A stretch of DNA of 64,000 nucleotides from Cornus controversa (taxonomy: Eukaryota; Streptophyta; Magnoliopsida; Cornales; Cornaceae), in contig CM048853.1 of NCBI GenBank assembly GCA_026545225.1, forward strand, positions 44,966,755-45,030,754, in the 5' to 3' direction. Below the pieces are notes generated by a model. That model was given only the letters and a program-made list of their open reading frames with translations. It was not told the origin of the DNA and searched no databases. Every line of letters starts with the position of its first letter. Positions within the stretch are counted from its first letter, which is position 1. The position numbers were made by a program, and so were the translations under genes. Of this stretch, positions 24,545 to 35,343 are shown piece after piece.

Positions 24545-25104
24545 CCACCTGACCCTTGTGGGCAGGTGTGATGTGGGCGAGTGTAAGAAGAGACACTAGG
24601 CTGAGCTACCACACTGGTAGGCCACAGGTGCTTAATCTCACATCACTTGGGTGTGCAGAAGGGGATGTGTTTATATGTAGTGTGTTATCTCCAAATGGTA
24701 TGAGGCCTTTTGGGATAAAACTCAAGAACAAAATCATGCGGGCTTAGGCCCAAAGCGGAAAATATCATACCATTAGGTGGAGCGGGGTATTTAAGTTGGT
24801 ATCAGAGCCTTAACCCAGCCGGAAGTGTGTAGACGAGGACGTCGGGTCTCGTAGGGGGTGGATTATAGTGACCCTTGTGGGCGGGTGCAAGAAGAGACAC
24901 TGGGCTAAGCTATCACACTGGCAGGCTACAGGATGTTCAATCCCATATCGCCTAGGTGTGGAGAAAGAGATGTGCTTATATGTAGTGTGTTCTCTCCAAA
25001 TGATATGAGGCCTTTTGGGGTAAAATCCAAGAACAAAATCGTGCGAGCTTCGGCCCAAAGTGGACAATATCATACTATCAAGTGGAGCGGGGTATTTAAC
25101 CACC
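24545..25104 (+). mobile_element. TRIM retrotransposon, + orientation
   Basis: Two LTRs of about 240 bp (24550-24794 and 24864-25099) enclose only 69 bp. That interior holds a primer-binding site TGGTATCAGAGC (24797-24808), complementary to initiator Met tRNA, and a purine tract TAGGGGGTGGA (24852-24862). CCACC lies on both sides (24545-24549 and 25100-25104), a likely 5-bp target duplication. Compared with the sibling at 28631, LTR1 lacks the first five bases (TGTAG), and the LTR ends read TATTTAA instead of TATTACA. With no coding capacity it fits terminal-repeat retrotransposons in miniature. Confidence 0.8.
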
Positions 25105-25896
25105 ATTGAGCATTTAGGAGCTCTCTTGCCTCCAAACCCTTGAATTGGTTGGCTGGAAAAGGCTTCAATTGCTGCCAGAGCTTTGGAAAAATTTGAATAC
25201 TTTGGAAGTTGCTTGTATCCCTAGTCATACAAATATTTTTAATTCACATGAGTTTTGCCTTATTGGGGGCTTTGAGTTTGTGGAGCTCCCTAGTAGTATT
25301 GAACAAATATGCAATTTGAAGAGATTGTTCTTGAATTCTACCAACATTAGGACCCTACCTGCAGAGACTTTTGCCCTTCCCTAACTAAAGTTTCTTGATG
25401 TACAATTCTGTCGCAATCTTCAAATTTTACCTATATTGCCCTCAAGTCTGGTCAATTTATCTCTTAGATTTTTTTCTTCACTGGAAAGTTTTCTAGATCT
25501 ATCCAACTTGAAAAATTTGGAGCAATTATCACTTAAAAATTGCGTTAAGCTGAATGAGGTTCGAGGGCTTGGAAATTTAGAATCTTTGAGAAGGTTGGGC
25601 TTATCTGTGTGCCATATGCTAGTCAATCTTGATCTACTAGAACAGTTGCCATGTTTAGCATCCTTAGAGATGAGTGGGAGCAAAGACCTTGAAGAAAAGC
25701 CAGATTTGTCAAACCTAAAGAAGTTAGAATTTGTATCTATTGCTGATTGTGTAGGACTTAATAAGATCCAAGGACTTGGCACATTAAATTCATAGAAATG
25801 TTTGTATTTGCATCGTTGCATGAATTTACGTTGGAAATCGTTGGTGGTATTTGACATGTCCGACTGTGCATTACTATGTGATGGTATGCCACACAC
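25100..25896 (+). pseudogene. Distal LRR fragment of TNL-B
   Basis: LRR code closely related to the C-terminal LRRs of TNL-C and TNL-D, for example VELPSSIEQICNLKRLFLNS, LPSSLVNLSL, DLSNLKNLEQLSLKNCVKLN and EVRGLGNLESLRR. One frame (25145 to 25795) is broken by TAA at 25382-25384 and ended by TAG at 25793-25795; weak similarity continues to about 25890. It begins immediately after the TRIM. The bases before the upstream transposon block (..AAAGCCGACA, 5855) and after it (CCACCATTGAGCATTTAGG) together resemble the continuous version at about 5440 (ACCGACCACCGAGCATTTGG). I infer that it is the displaced 3' part of TNL-B. Confidence 0.7.
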
Positions 25897-26553
25897 TTTC
25901 TCTTGTGTGGAGTTTTCTTGATTGTTTGTTAATTTTTTCTATTTTTATATATCAGTTACAAAAGCATTAGTTACCAGTACTTATAGCGAGTAGTATCAAT
26001 TTTTGTTTACTCCTAATAAGAAATGTGAAATGGTCATATACAAAGTCAACAACCAAACTGTTAGCCCTCTGGAGGATCTCTCTAAATGAGCATGGTTCAT
26101 TATTAACTTGTTAATTCTCAAGAGACTCTGTTTTATATATCAGTTTTATTGTGTTTACTTTTTACCTCTAACTCATGTGTCTTAGATGGGATGTTGGTTA
26201 TGATAAAGTGAGGCTCAATCCTAAACCTAGAGTTAGACTTTGGAAGACCATCTTGGTAGTGGTTTGAAATTGAATGTTAAACTATACCAAGTCTATTTAA
26301 GCTATTATTCAAAATCAAGAGTGAGATTGATTGAAGCCCACTTAAGCAGTTATACGAAACCAGATTAAACTATCTGAGGCCTAAAAAGTTGGTTTTCTGA
26401 GTCTTAGGAAATTTAGAATAATTGAGGTCAAAGATTGGTTAATGAAATTTAGACTATTTGAAGCCCATGGTTGGTTATTGACAATCTAGAACACTAGACC
26501 ATTCCTAGCCTAAAAAGCTTGGTTTTGACAAGCCTAAAAGTTTAGTTATCTGA
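25897..26553 (+). other. TNL-type 3' flank
   Basis: Non-coding, but similar in order to the region after TNL-C (40160-40640) and TNL-D (51300-51800). Shared features are TATATATCAGTT, an AACCAAACT..AGCC-TCTGGAGGAT stretch, a CTCTGTTTTATAT.. run, and repeated phrases of the type CCTAAAAAGCTTGG. It ends at the LINE poly(T). Confidence 0.6.
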
Positions 26554-26950
26554 TTTTTTTTTTCATGACTGGGATATTTTATACAACAAAGGAAATAGCA
26601 ATCAATATAAGACTCTAAAAAGAGGGCATATCTTCTTAGTTAAAATAAGAACAATGGAATACATCCATTTCTAATAGCAAAGAACATGAAAAACATCAAA
26701 TCATAAATCTAAAAACAAAACAGGAATACAATTAAAGAACCAAAGTAAGACACATCTTGAATGGAAAGAGAAGTAGCCAACAAAACTCTGCAAATAATCT
26801 CTCTAGCTAACTGGTGATTAGCTTTCTTCACACCAGCATGCAAACGAACATTTTTTTCCCTGTCCAAAAATAGCAGAAAATAACTGATAATAAAATTCTG
26901 ATCTATAAGAATTATTCCCAGAAAGACTCAAGAACCATTAGTCATCTGGT

Positions 26951-28188
26951 CTAATGAGTTGTGTACTGGTTTAGACTAGAAGCAAAATCGCAGGAAGTAA
27001 ATAAGTGATTAACCTCATCTGTATTGGAGAAACAATTGTGACAAATAGTTGTTAAAACCAGTCCTCCGCTTTGCAAATTAGAGAAGGTAGGAAACAACTG
27101 ATTCAAAACCAAAACAGCAGTGAAAGAGCACTTGGGAATCCTTGAATTCCAATCCAACTTGTACCAAAATTTTCTTTCTTTCCATCTCTATGAAGATTCC
27201 AAACAGACTTGAACCAAAATTTGCCATGCTTTCATTTGATGTTGTCAGCACCATGTCCCACTTAACATCTCTAATGACCTGTTTGGCATGCATAGGAACT
27301 AAATTCAACTGCCAAATCCTGTTTTGAAGGATCTAGTGCACCCTTGCATAATTATCAAACCCCATATCTCTAAAAATTCTGGCCCCAAATTTCTGAACCA
27401 AAGATTTTCCACCACACCATAGATCATGGTATAAGAGTAATCGATTACCATCTCCTACATCATACCCCATGTGTTCCTGTATAAATGATCTTGTAGATGC
27501 TATTTGTTTCCAAACAGTAGAAACATTAAAATGCAAGCCACATCTCCAAATATTAGCCTTAGAAAAATACTTCTTCTTAAACCACTTAACCCAAATCTTA
27601 TCTTTTCTGTGAAGAATGTCCCAAAGAAGCTTACAATTGGTAGAAAATTTTGTGTCCCTCACTTTCCTAGACCAGTTCATATAATGCAATTTCTTCTCAC
27701 CTTTATTTTAGCTCCAAACAAAAAAATTCAGCTTCTTTTTAATCTGAATTCTCACAGCAATGGGAATATTAAAAACTGCAACCCAATAATGAATCAAAGC
27801 TTAAATAGTAGACTTCACCAGTTCCCTACTACCAGCTAGGGACAATTGATGTTTGCTCCAATGGTTCATCTTGTATGAAATCTCATCAAGAAGTGGACCA
27901 CAGACTTTGATTGACCTTTATCCTGCTGAGGTAAGCCAAGATAGGTAATAGGAAAGAACTCTCTTCTAAAAGCTAAACTTTGCAAAATTATTTTACATCT
28001 TCTAACAACCTTCGGAAAGAACACTAAGCTCTTCTCTTCATTAGCTTTTAGCCTAAAAATACTTTAAAATTCAATTAACACATTGGAGATGGATCTGGCA
28101 GTCCTTAAATCAGCATTAGCAATCAGAAATAAGTGGTCTGCAAAAACTAGATGAGAAATATTTAAATGGAGTTTGTTAACAGTTTTAC
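26951..28188 (-). pseudogene. LINE ORF2 C-terminal part (RT end, zinc-binding)
   Basis: Minus-strand fragments. About 28180-27860 reads FADHLFLIANADLRTARSIS and FPITYLGLP, the RT region with ADH in place of the catalytic ADD. 27689-27333 reads KLLWDILHRKDKIWVKWFKK and HDLWCGG, typical of the region after the RT in plant L1s. 27157-26951 reads LTTICHNCFSNTDEVNHLFT then SCDF, the zf-RVT motif C-x2-C-x7-H-x4-C. Several stops and frame changes separate the pieces, so no active product is expected. Confidence 0.75.
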
Positions 28189-28498
28189 TGTTGATAAAAA
28201 AAGAAAAAGTAAAAAAAAGATTAAAGAGAGAAATAAAGAATGAAACAACACAAGGATATAAATGGTTTAGCCACTACGGCCTATGTCCATGGCACACAAA
28301 ACCCAAAAGGCTACATCATTTTTATTGTATTCTCTCTTAATTTTGTTTACAATGACCACCTTTATTTATAGGTGAAAGAATACAAGTGATAAATATGAAA
28401 AATACATTGATGGAAGATTCCTAAAATCATTTCTCATAAATCACTCCTATCAATCTTCAATCAAGTCTTAAATCACTCCAATAATATATTCTCCAACA
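28189..28498 (-). mobile_element. Solo LTR (310 bp), minus orientation
   Basis: Minus-strand sequence begins TGTTGGAGAAT and ends TTATCAACA, with inverted TGTTG/CAACA tips. Flanks TTTAC (28184-28188) and TTTAT (28499-28503) form a 5-bp target duplication with one mismatch. It contains CTATAAATAAAG (TATA-like), suiting a Copia-style LTR. Confidence 0.65.
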
Positions 28499-28630
28499 TT
28501 TATAAAGCTTGATCTGAGCATTTTCTATAGCCATTCTAGCTTGCTGCTCTCTATGCACAACAACATCTTCCACAGGATTGTCTAGTAACACATTTTGAGC
28601 AGCCACCAGTGCTTCGTCAGCCTCCCTAAT
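28499..28630 (-). pseudogene. LINE linker between endonuclease and RT
   Basis: Minus-strand frame reads READEALVAAQNVLLDNP and REQQARMAIENAQIKLYK, matching in style the charged helical linker between the endonuclease and RT of plant L1 elements. It lies in the expected order between the endonuclease piece (29.3 kb) and the RT piece (28.2 kb). Most of the RT between them is deleted. Confidence 0.55.
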
Positions 28631-29221
28631 TGTAATTCCCCCCTCCAACACATGGTATGATATTGCCCGCTTTGGGCTTAAGCCCGCACGGTTTTGCTTT
28701 TGGGTTTTACCCCAAAAGGCCTCACACCATTTGAAGAGAACACACTACATATAAGCATATCCCTTTCTCCACACCTAGGTGATGTGGGATTGAGCACCTT
28801 GTAACCTGCCAGTGTGGTAGCTCAGATGAGTGTCTTTTCTTGCACCCGCCCACATCACACCCGCCCAAAGGGTCACTACAATCCACCCCCTATGAGGCCC
28901 GACGTTCTCGTTGGCATACTTCCGACAGGGTTCAGGCTCTTATACCAACTATAATACCCTGCTCCAACACATGGTATGATATTGTTCGCTTTGGGCCTGA
29001 ACTCGCACGATTTTGCTCTTGAATTTTACCCCAAAGGCCTCATACCATTTGAAAAGAACACACTACATATAAGCATATCTCATTCTCCACACCTAGACGA
29101 TGTGGGATTGAGCACCCTGTAGCTTGCCAATGTGGTAGCTCAGCCTAGTGTCATTTCTCGCACCCGCCCATATCACACCCACCCACAAGGGTCACTACAA
29201 TCCACCCCGCAGGTGACTACA
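28631..29221 (-). mobile_element. TRIM retrotransposon, - orientation, complete
   Basis: Same family as 24545-25104, opposite orientation. It runs TG..CA with a perfect 5-bp target duplication CTAAT (28626-28630 and 29222-29226). On the minus strand: LTR 29221-28950, 69-bp interior, LTR 28880-28631. The interior has a primer-binding site TGGTATAAGAGC (28947-28936, one base off the other copy) and a purine tract TAGGGGGTGGAT (28892-28881). The outer LTR carries a second partial interior-like phrase (GCGGGGTGGATTGTAG), as if templates had been joined. No coding capacity. Confidence 0.85.
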
Positions 29222-29226
29222 CTAAT

Positions 29227-30813
29227 TTGGTTAGAAATGACACCAAATTTGTTTTTATTCCACTTTTGACTTCCTCTTTAACAATTCTAAGCTTCTTCAT
29301 TATTCCATGAATTGGGTTGCTATTCACATCAACATTTCAAGCAACAACTATAATCTCCTCCAAACCCTCCTTTTTATGCCACACTTGAGAAACTTAAATG
29401 GTTTAAGCCCATCAAAAATATGAATAGGAGAGTAAAGAATCATTCCATAGTGATTAGACACCCTTTTCCCACCTACTTTATCCTCATGCCTTCTAATAAT
29501 GTTCCAATCACCAATCACTATCCACAGCCCATCCACTATAGCAGCAAAATACCCCAATCATCCCCATATTTTCCCCCTCTCATTTGCAGTATTTGCTACA
29601 TAAATAGGAGAAAACATAGAAAATTTGTTACAAATGAAGATGTTTAATTCTCAATAACATACATTGGTCTGCAACTTCGATTATCTGAACATCAAAATTA
29701 GCTGGATTCCAACCAACCTGTATTCTACCCGAGTCACAAGTACTGTAATTATTCCCCCAACTCCAAGAGCTTTTAGTCTTTTTAGATATTCTACTAAAGT
29801 TTATTTCTCTGACTCTAGTTTCTAAAAGAAAAAGCTAAAGAAATAGAAGTTACCTTCAACCATTGTTGCATCTGTCTCTACATTCTGGGCCTATTTAGCC
29901 CTCTAACATTCCAACATACTAACATTTGGAGCTGGAAGAAGTTGTTCTTGACCTCATGACCCTTTGAGTCACATTAACATCAGGTTTTTTTTGCTTTTGT
30001 TTATTCTCTTCAGAACCTTTAGTCTTAGTGGGAGAGTTTGAAACCTCTCTGGTAGTAGATGTTTTAGCAAACTTTTTATTTTCTGTATTTTTGTTTTCAG
30101 ATGATTTTTGCCTCTTGTATTGATTATCTACTCCTTACTAACTAGGGAACCATCTAAAACTTCAAATCTTTCCCCCACATATTGTAATTCCCTCTCATGA
30201 GGCTCTAAAGCCTGAACATCATTATCCACTGATTGAGTGTTATCCCCACGCCTGTGTTACCTGATGAGTTGATTGATTTTCTGGTCTTAGATTATAATTA
30301 GCTATCTGATCTACCTCTTCATCCTCATTATCAGTATGGAAAAAGCATGGTTATCCTTAAGCCCAGATTTCTCCACCTCGGGGACTATTTGAGATGTTTC
30401 CTATTGGGGTTGGATATCAGAATTTTGAACACCTTCCTCTATTGGAACTAGTCTCCCTTTTCTTTTAATCACCCATCGAGTAGTTGTATTAGGCTTTGCC
30501 TTGGGTTGAATCTTCCTTGGACACTTAGCCACATTATGGTCAATACCATGGCATAAACTACATAACTGTGGCTTCCATTCATATTCTAATACTAGAGGGC
30601 AGTCTTTACCATGAATGCAAACGGTTAATGACTCAGGTAACATGAACATCTTCTTCCACCATTGCCCCCACAAACTGTCCACGATCCCTCACCATGGATT
30701 CATCCAAAAATAAGGGTTTCAAAAACTCTGAGCACACCTTCGACACAACAGTTTTATTGGAACATGAATTGGGAATCCATAAATTGTTAGCCATACTACT
30801 GATTGTCGTTGAA
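29227..30813 (-). pseudogene. LINE ORF1 zinc knuckle and endonuclease remnants
   Basis: Minus strand. 30682-30401 reads YEWKPQLCSLCHGIDHNVAK then CPRK, a CCHC zinc knuckle (C-x2-C-x4-H-x4-C) as in plant L1 ORF1. 29557-29348 reads GLWIVIGDWNIIRRHEDKVG, the endonuclease W-x-VIGD-x-N motif. About 29360-29230 reads as the lysine-rich segment that follows the endonuclease. Stops interrupt all parts. Confidence 0.7.
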
Positions 30814-32108
30814 TGTTATACATTCTAACTTCTTAATTTGCATATTTTATTCTTTTAGTAATAGTTTATATGTGATTTTATTCTGTTTTTGTGTTTTTTG
30901 TCTTTTTCAGGGCCTTAATGATTATTTCAGATGAAATCATGATTTTGGGATTTTAAAATGATATCTAAGAAATTTATATGAATTCTATATCTAATGGGTC
31001 CATTCAACTCCATATTTTAACTCAAATCAGCCCAAGGAAGAGGTTCAAGAGAATTATAATTGCTTAAGAAGATTAGGGCCTGAAGCCCAATTATGCACTT
31101 AATCCAGTTTTAATCCTGTTTTGAAAAGTGGACCTAAAGTCTTATTTTTGAACTTCAAATTTGATTCTGGACACTTTTGTATTTCACATAAATTTCGTGA
31201 ATCGGACTTCTACTGGGTCAAAACTTGGGCCAAATGTTAGCAGAAAAATCTACCTATTTAGGGCTGCGAGAAAACCCTAATTATCTCCTAATTGGATTAG
31301 GACTTTATCTTCTAATTGGATTAGGACTTTATGTATTCTCTTGGGGTATAAAGAGGTGAATTAGAGGCTATTTTGGGGGGAGAAAAGGAAGTGGAGGCCA
31401 GGACAGAGAAGACAGAGACAATCCGGGTTTTATTTATTCATTATGTCTTTTATTATTTTGTTATCTTCTTCTTCTACTATGTGTAACTAAACTCCTCAAC
31501 TAGGGTTGAGAAGGAAACCTCCATTAATGAAGTGAAGTTCTTTTGTTCATTAATTGATTCTTATATGTATGATTTAATTGCTTATGATTTTCGCTTTTTG
31601 TGATTAATTATTTTATAGCTCTTTCACCATTTATATCATGTATATGTGGTAGTTAGAAATTATTCTAATTAATCTAAGCTTGGGTTTGTGTTTCTTAAAA
31701 GTGATAATCTTTGATCTTATGTTTTTCATTAAATTGGATACATAAGATGCTTAAAATTTTACATTAGTAAAGCGAAGGAAAATTTACCTTTTTGATATAT
31801 TTTTCATAGTGTTTTATTGATAAATCTTGAGTTAGTAATAGATTGATTTCTTGATTGTTACTCTAAATTTGGGAATTAATAAATAAATATTAGAAGCTTC
31901 ATGGATTTAATGGTGGTGGAATCCAAAACCTTAGTTATTTTCTCTCAAATCAATTAACTTTTATTTAAACTAGATTAGTTTTAAATTAATTTGAATTTGT
32001 ATTAGTTTTTCTTCTCAAAGCATTCCCTTGGGTTCGACCTCGTTCTTGCCGATCTATACTTTAATAGATTTGTACACTTGCGAGTTATTTTACACTTTTA
32101 AAACAACA
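30814..32108 (+). mobile_element. LTR (~1.3 kb) of an Athila/Tat-like retrotransposon, solo
   Basis: Runs TGTTATAC to AAACAACA and interrupts LINE ORF1 (VVWLTIYGFPIHV on one side, FEGRSIIVQSE on the other). It holds a TATA-like GGGGTATAAAGAGG (31344-31357) and, near its end, CCCTTGGGTTCGACCTCG..TTGCCG.., a phrase I associate with plant Tat/Athila Gypsy LTR ends. No clear target duplication could be read, so exact ends are approximate, and orientation is inferred from the TATA position. Confidence 0.55.
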
Positions 32109-32615
32109 TCAACTGCAACTGATCCAAGAACATCTCGTTTAAGGTCTACACATTTATTTCACTTTGTACGATGATGGATCGACCCTCAAAAGTATGCACC
32201 CTTTGTATTACCTTCTGAACATCTTGAGTAGAATCAAATATAACAAAAAAAAAAAAAACCATCTCGCAATGATAAAAGTTTTGCATTTGGATTCTAGTGT
32301 TTATTGATAAATGCCTTTAAGAATTACGTAACCGACCACCGAGTCTTCCTAGTATTTCACACCTTCTTTGACATCTTCATCTTCGATATTTATCTTCTCT
32401 GCAGCCCTACAGTCTTCATGGAATGACCATAAATGGATTTTCAGTTAAGTTTCGGAACAAACTCCTCTATGAAGTACGTGGGGGAGAAGTTTTCCGGGTT
32501 GCAGACTAGATGAGGTTTGCCCTTCCTCCAAAGCTGTTTGGATGTCTTCTTCCCACAGAAACCCTAGTTCACCACAAAAACCCTAGCCGCCAATGTTTTC
32601 TATTCCCTCGTAATG
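32109..32615 (-). pseudogene. LINE 5' leader and ORF1 start remnant
   Basis: Minus strand. It contains two AACCCTA/AGGGTTT phrases near the 5' end (about 32560-32590) and FEGRSIIVQSE-like ORF1 code at about 32190, with several stops. An A14 run lies at about 32246. Confidence 0.45.
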
Positions 32616-33349
32616 GTTATGTGAAACTTGGGAAAGTTAGACTTTTAGTAGCTAGAAGGTTGGTTATTTAAAACTTGGGACATTCAGACTATTTAAAGCT
32701 AAAAGGTTGTTTTTGTTTGATGAGGAATTTCTTTTCCTTTTTCCTTTTTTTTTTCTCTTGGTATACTTAAAAGTAATGTGAGGTTGAAGCATGATATGCA
32801 ATTTGCTTAGTTTACCTTCTTTAATTTTATTTCTATAGGATTCTCTACAAGTGTTGGGGACAAAAAATCTGGAGTCAAGGCTATAGGAGGCAAGTGGATA
32901 CAAGAATGAAACTATGCCAGAAGCCTTATTGGAGCAATTTGAACTTGCATTATGGAAGCAATGGTAACTAAAAGAATGTCTGTTTTCTCCCTATTTGACT
33001 ATATGTGGACAACTCGTTGAAGGGTTATGGTGAGATTAGTTACTAAAGTTTACATTAATCTGTACAAATTGTTGCTCGACTTGTAAATTGGGGAGTGAGA
33101 GCTAGGGAAATTTTCTTTATCATTGTCTTAGTTAAAATCATACAAGTTTATCTTCATGTTATGTTCACTCTATTCATTAACGAAGAAAAAAAGTACAAGG
33201 CCAAGTCAAGGTATATTTATCTTATTGTATAGCTAGCAATTTGCTTCTCAAGTTTGTGATGTGGAGTAAATCTGAGTGCAATGTGACATTATGTCACAAA
33301 CTAACTAATTCTTCTTGTACAATCGTGGATTAATTTACTCATTTACTTA
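32616..33349 (+). other. TNL-B 3' flank, continued, then plain intergenic
   Basis: 32616-32950 matches in order the sequence downstream of TNL-C (40600-40900): a GGTTATGTGAAAC-like phrase, TTAAAGCTAAAAGGTTGT and GAGTCAAGGCTATAGGAGG, which corresponds to GAGCTCAAGGCTACAGG at about 40810. This supports it being the original 3' end of TNL-B beyond the LINE. From 33000 to 33349 I see nothing specific. Confidence 0.55.
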
Positions 33350-34031
33350 GGGCCTGTTTGGTAACCGTTTATGTTTAGTATTTATTGTTTATAAAAACAA
33401 ATTTTTACGATAAACATGTTTGATAATTTTTGTTTTGTTTATAAATTATCAAAACGCTTTTAAAACAACACTGTTCATAAGCCTTCAAATCCTAAACTCC
33501 AAAATGATGTTTATTAAAAAAAAAACTTTTTTTTTTCTTTTTTATCTAAAATGATGATTATATTATTTTAATTAAAAATTAAAACTAAAAGTGAGAAAAT
33601 GAAAAGAAAAAAAATGATAAAAGACTATTATTTGATACAACGATAAAAATATTAGAATTATTAAGTGTAAACAGAATTAAAGAGATAGTTACTTAGGGTC
33701 ACCAATGCTTAAAAAAAAAAAAAAACCTTATTTGATGAAAAAAAACAAAGAAGTCTCAACCATCTCCTTATCAAAGAAACAATAATGACATTTTGTACTA
33801 ATATCATTCATTCATTTTTAGTATTGAAAGAAAAATAGAAATCAAAAAAATGAAAAAGAAAGTAGTAGCATAAGAAGTTTAAGAGAAAGAGTATGCCTTC
33901 CAAATCCCTCTTCTCAGTCCATACAAATTGGACCGAACCGAACCGTTTATTACGATTCTGGTTCCGACTCTAAATTTTATGAACCGTTCACTACGATTCC
34001 GATTCCAAGCCTTCGAATAGGAACTGAAACC

Positions 34032-34078
<47 letters not shown>

Positions 34079-34608
34079 ATGTAAAATATTTTAAACAATG
34101 AAGTTGTTGTAACTATTATAAGGTTAAATACAACTCCTATAATAACCGAATTGAACCGAACTTATTTATTTCGATTTTAAAATTAAAGAACTGTTGGGAA
34201 CGGTTCTGGTTCCGGTTCTCCCAATAACTAAAAAGAACCGAATCGTGTGCATCCTCCTACTTGTTAGGACCTTATGGGTTGTAAGTCATTCTAGATTTAC
34301 AATATTATTTAGATATATATGTAACCCAATATTATTTATTTCTTTTTTATGCATATTTTTTGCTCTATTATTGCTGTATAGATTTGTTCTAACTTAAACT
34401 TGACTTTTTATGCAATTTATTGTGTTGACTTTCTTCTATAAAAAAAAAAACGGTTTAGGATTAACAAATATGTTTTTCTGTTTATGATTTTTAAAATAAG
34501 CCAAACGTTTTATTGTTATCAAACAACACTATATTTATGGATAAACAAACACTGTTTATATAAATACTTAACAATAAACGCTAAACATAAACGGTTATCA
34601 AACCGCCT
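33350..34608. mobile_element. Tourist-like DNA element (TTA target)
   Basis: Ends are inverted: GGGCCTGTTTGGTAACCG.. on the left and AGGCGGTTTGATAACCG.. read inward on the right, both followed by TTTATGTTTAG. TTA lies on each side (33347-33349 and 34609-34611). Inside are AAAACAAACA-type runs, a second nested segment of GAACCGAACCG / GGTTCCGGTT motifs (about 33930-34250) and an (AT)n run (34040-34075). No transposase. The superfamily call rests on the TTA duplication only. Confidence 0.55.
34040..34075. repeat. (AT)n microsatellite
   Basis: About 18 AT dinucleotides inside the Tourist-like element at 33350-34608. Confidence 0.9.
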
Positions 34609-34670
34609 TTAATGTACTTTTACTTTCCTCAGTCTTCATGTTAAGTGAGCTATGTAAATATTCGCAGTGA

Positions 34671-34880
34671 ATGAAAAAAGACCTTAATCTATTTAAGTAT
34701 AGAGCAATGCTACATGATTTGGAGGATGAAGCCATTGAAGGGTTTGATAGTTCTGAAGATGAGGCCTTCAATGGAGCCGTAGATGATGAAGAAGTTGATC
34801 CTTTGGCTGCGGATTTTGTTGATAGAAGAGCTAGTGACTTTCAACATTTTAGTGGGGAACTGTTATTCGGTAAATGTTGA
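34671..34880 (+). CDS. Unrecognised short acidic ORF (69 aa), probably a gene fragment
   Basis: Open frame with an acidic stretch LEDEAIEGFDSSEDEAF and DDEEVDPLAADFVDR. The composition is more protein-like than the neighbouring AT-rich DNA. No family is recognised and no clear splice partner is visible. It may be a captured exon or the remnant of a longer gene. It ends where the HIRAN pseudogene on the other strand begins. Confidence 0.3.
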   Translation: MKKDLNLFKYRAMLHDLEDEAIEGFDSSEDEAFNGAVDDEEVDPLAADFVDRRASDFQHFSGELLFGKC

Positions 34881-35343
34881 GGGCACTCGTAGACTGAACA
34901 AATCTCCAAATGATGGAAGAGTAGGAGAATACAAGACCTACCCTCTTTCTCTCTCTGAAAGGTTTACACCACCAACGATCTACCGACCTCAACGGCGATG
35001 AAATTCGCATGATCAACGGTGCCAGAACCCTCGCTGTCGTCCGCTCGATGTGACCCACTTGAACCATCCTTGTATTGAGCACCTTGATTGCATTTTCATC
35101 GAATGGGTTCGAAGGTTTGCGAACCAGACCCACCATTTCTCATCAACTGATCGTGCCTGAATAGTACTATAATCCAACGATGTTGACAATAATGAATCCA
35201 ACCATGTAGGTCTAGGAGGATTGAGAGGGAGAACCGGACAATTCCTGAGTTTCCTCATCTCCAACGTCATCGTATCCGAAAGGCGAGAATGGCCACCGAT
35301 CAAGACTCATGAAGAGACTCACTGGGTCTTCTTCTGCATTCAT
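34866..35343 (-). pseudogene. SMARCA3-like (HLTF/RAD5-type) helicase, N-terminal HIRAN fragment
   Basis: From ATG 35343 on the minus strand: EEDPVSLFMSLDRWPFSPF and GDEETQELSG, then after a frame change YMVGFIIVNIVGL-stop-YYSGTIS-two stops-EMVGLVRKPSNPFDENAIKV and VQVGHIERTTARVLAPLI. This is the start of plant SMARCA3-like SNF2/RING helicases followed by the HIRAN domain, which binds DNA ends in this family. At least three in-frame stops and one frameshift disable it, and nothing of the SNF2 or RING domains follows. It sits just outside the segmental duplication. An isolated 5' fragment copied from a gene elsewhere. Confidence 0.75.

Larger units (their letters stand above)
26554..32615 (-). 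mobile_element. L1-type LINE, degenerate, minus strand, broken by three insertions
   Basis: A poly(T) at 26554 (poly(A) on the minus strand) marks the 3' end. A 9-bp target duplication with one mismatch flanks it: GTTATCTGA (26545-26553) and GTTATGTGA (32616-32624). The target lies in a TNL 3' flank that continues after 32616. Reading 5' to 3' on the minus strand: a 5' leader with AACCCTA, ORF1 pieces, a zinc knuckle, endonuclease, linker, reverse transcriptase end and an RT-associated zinc-binding region. Stops and deletions are frequent. Inserted into it are an LTR (30814-32108), a TRIM (28631-29221) and a solo LTR (28189-28498). Confidence 0.8.
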
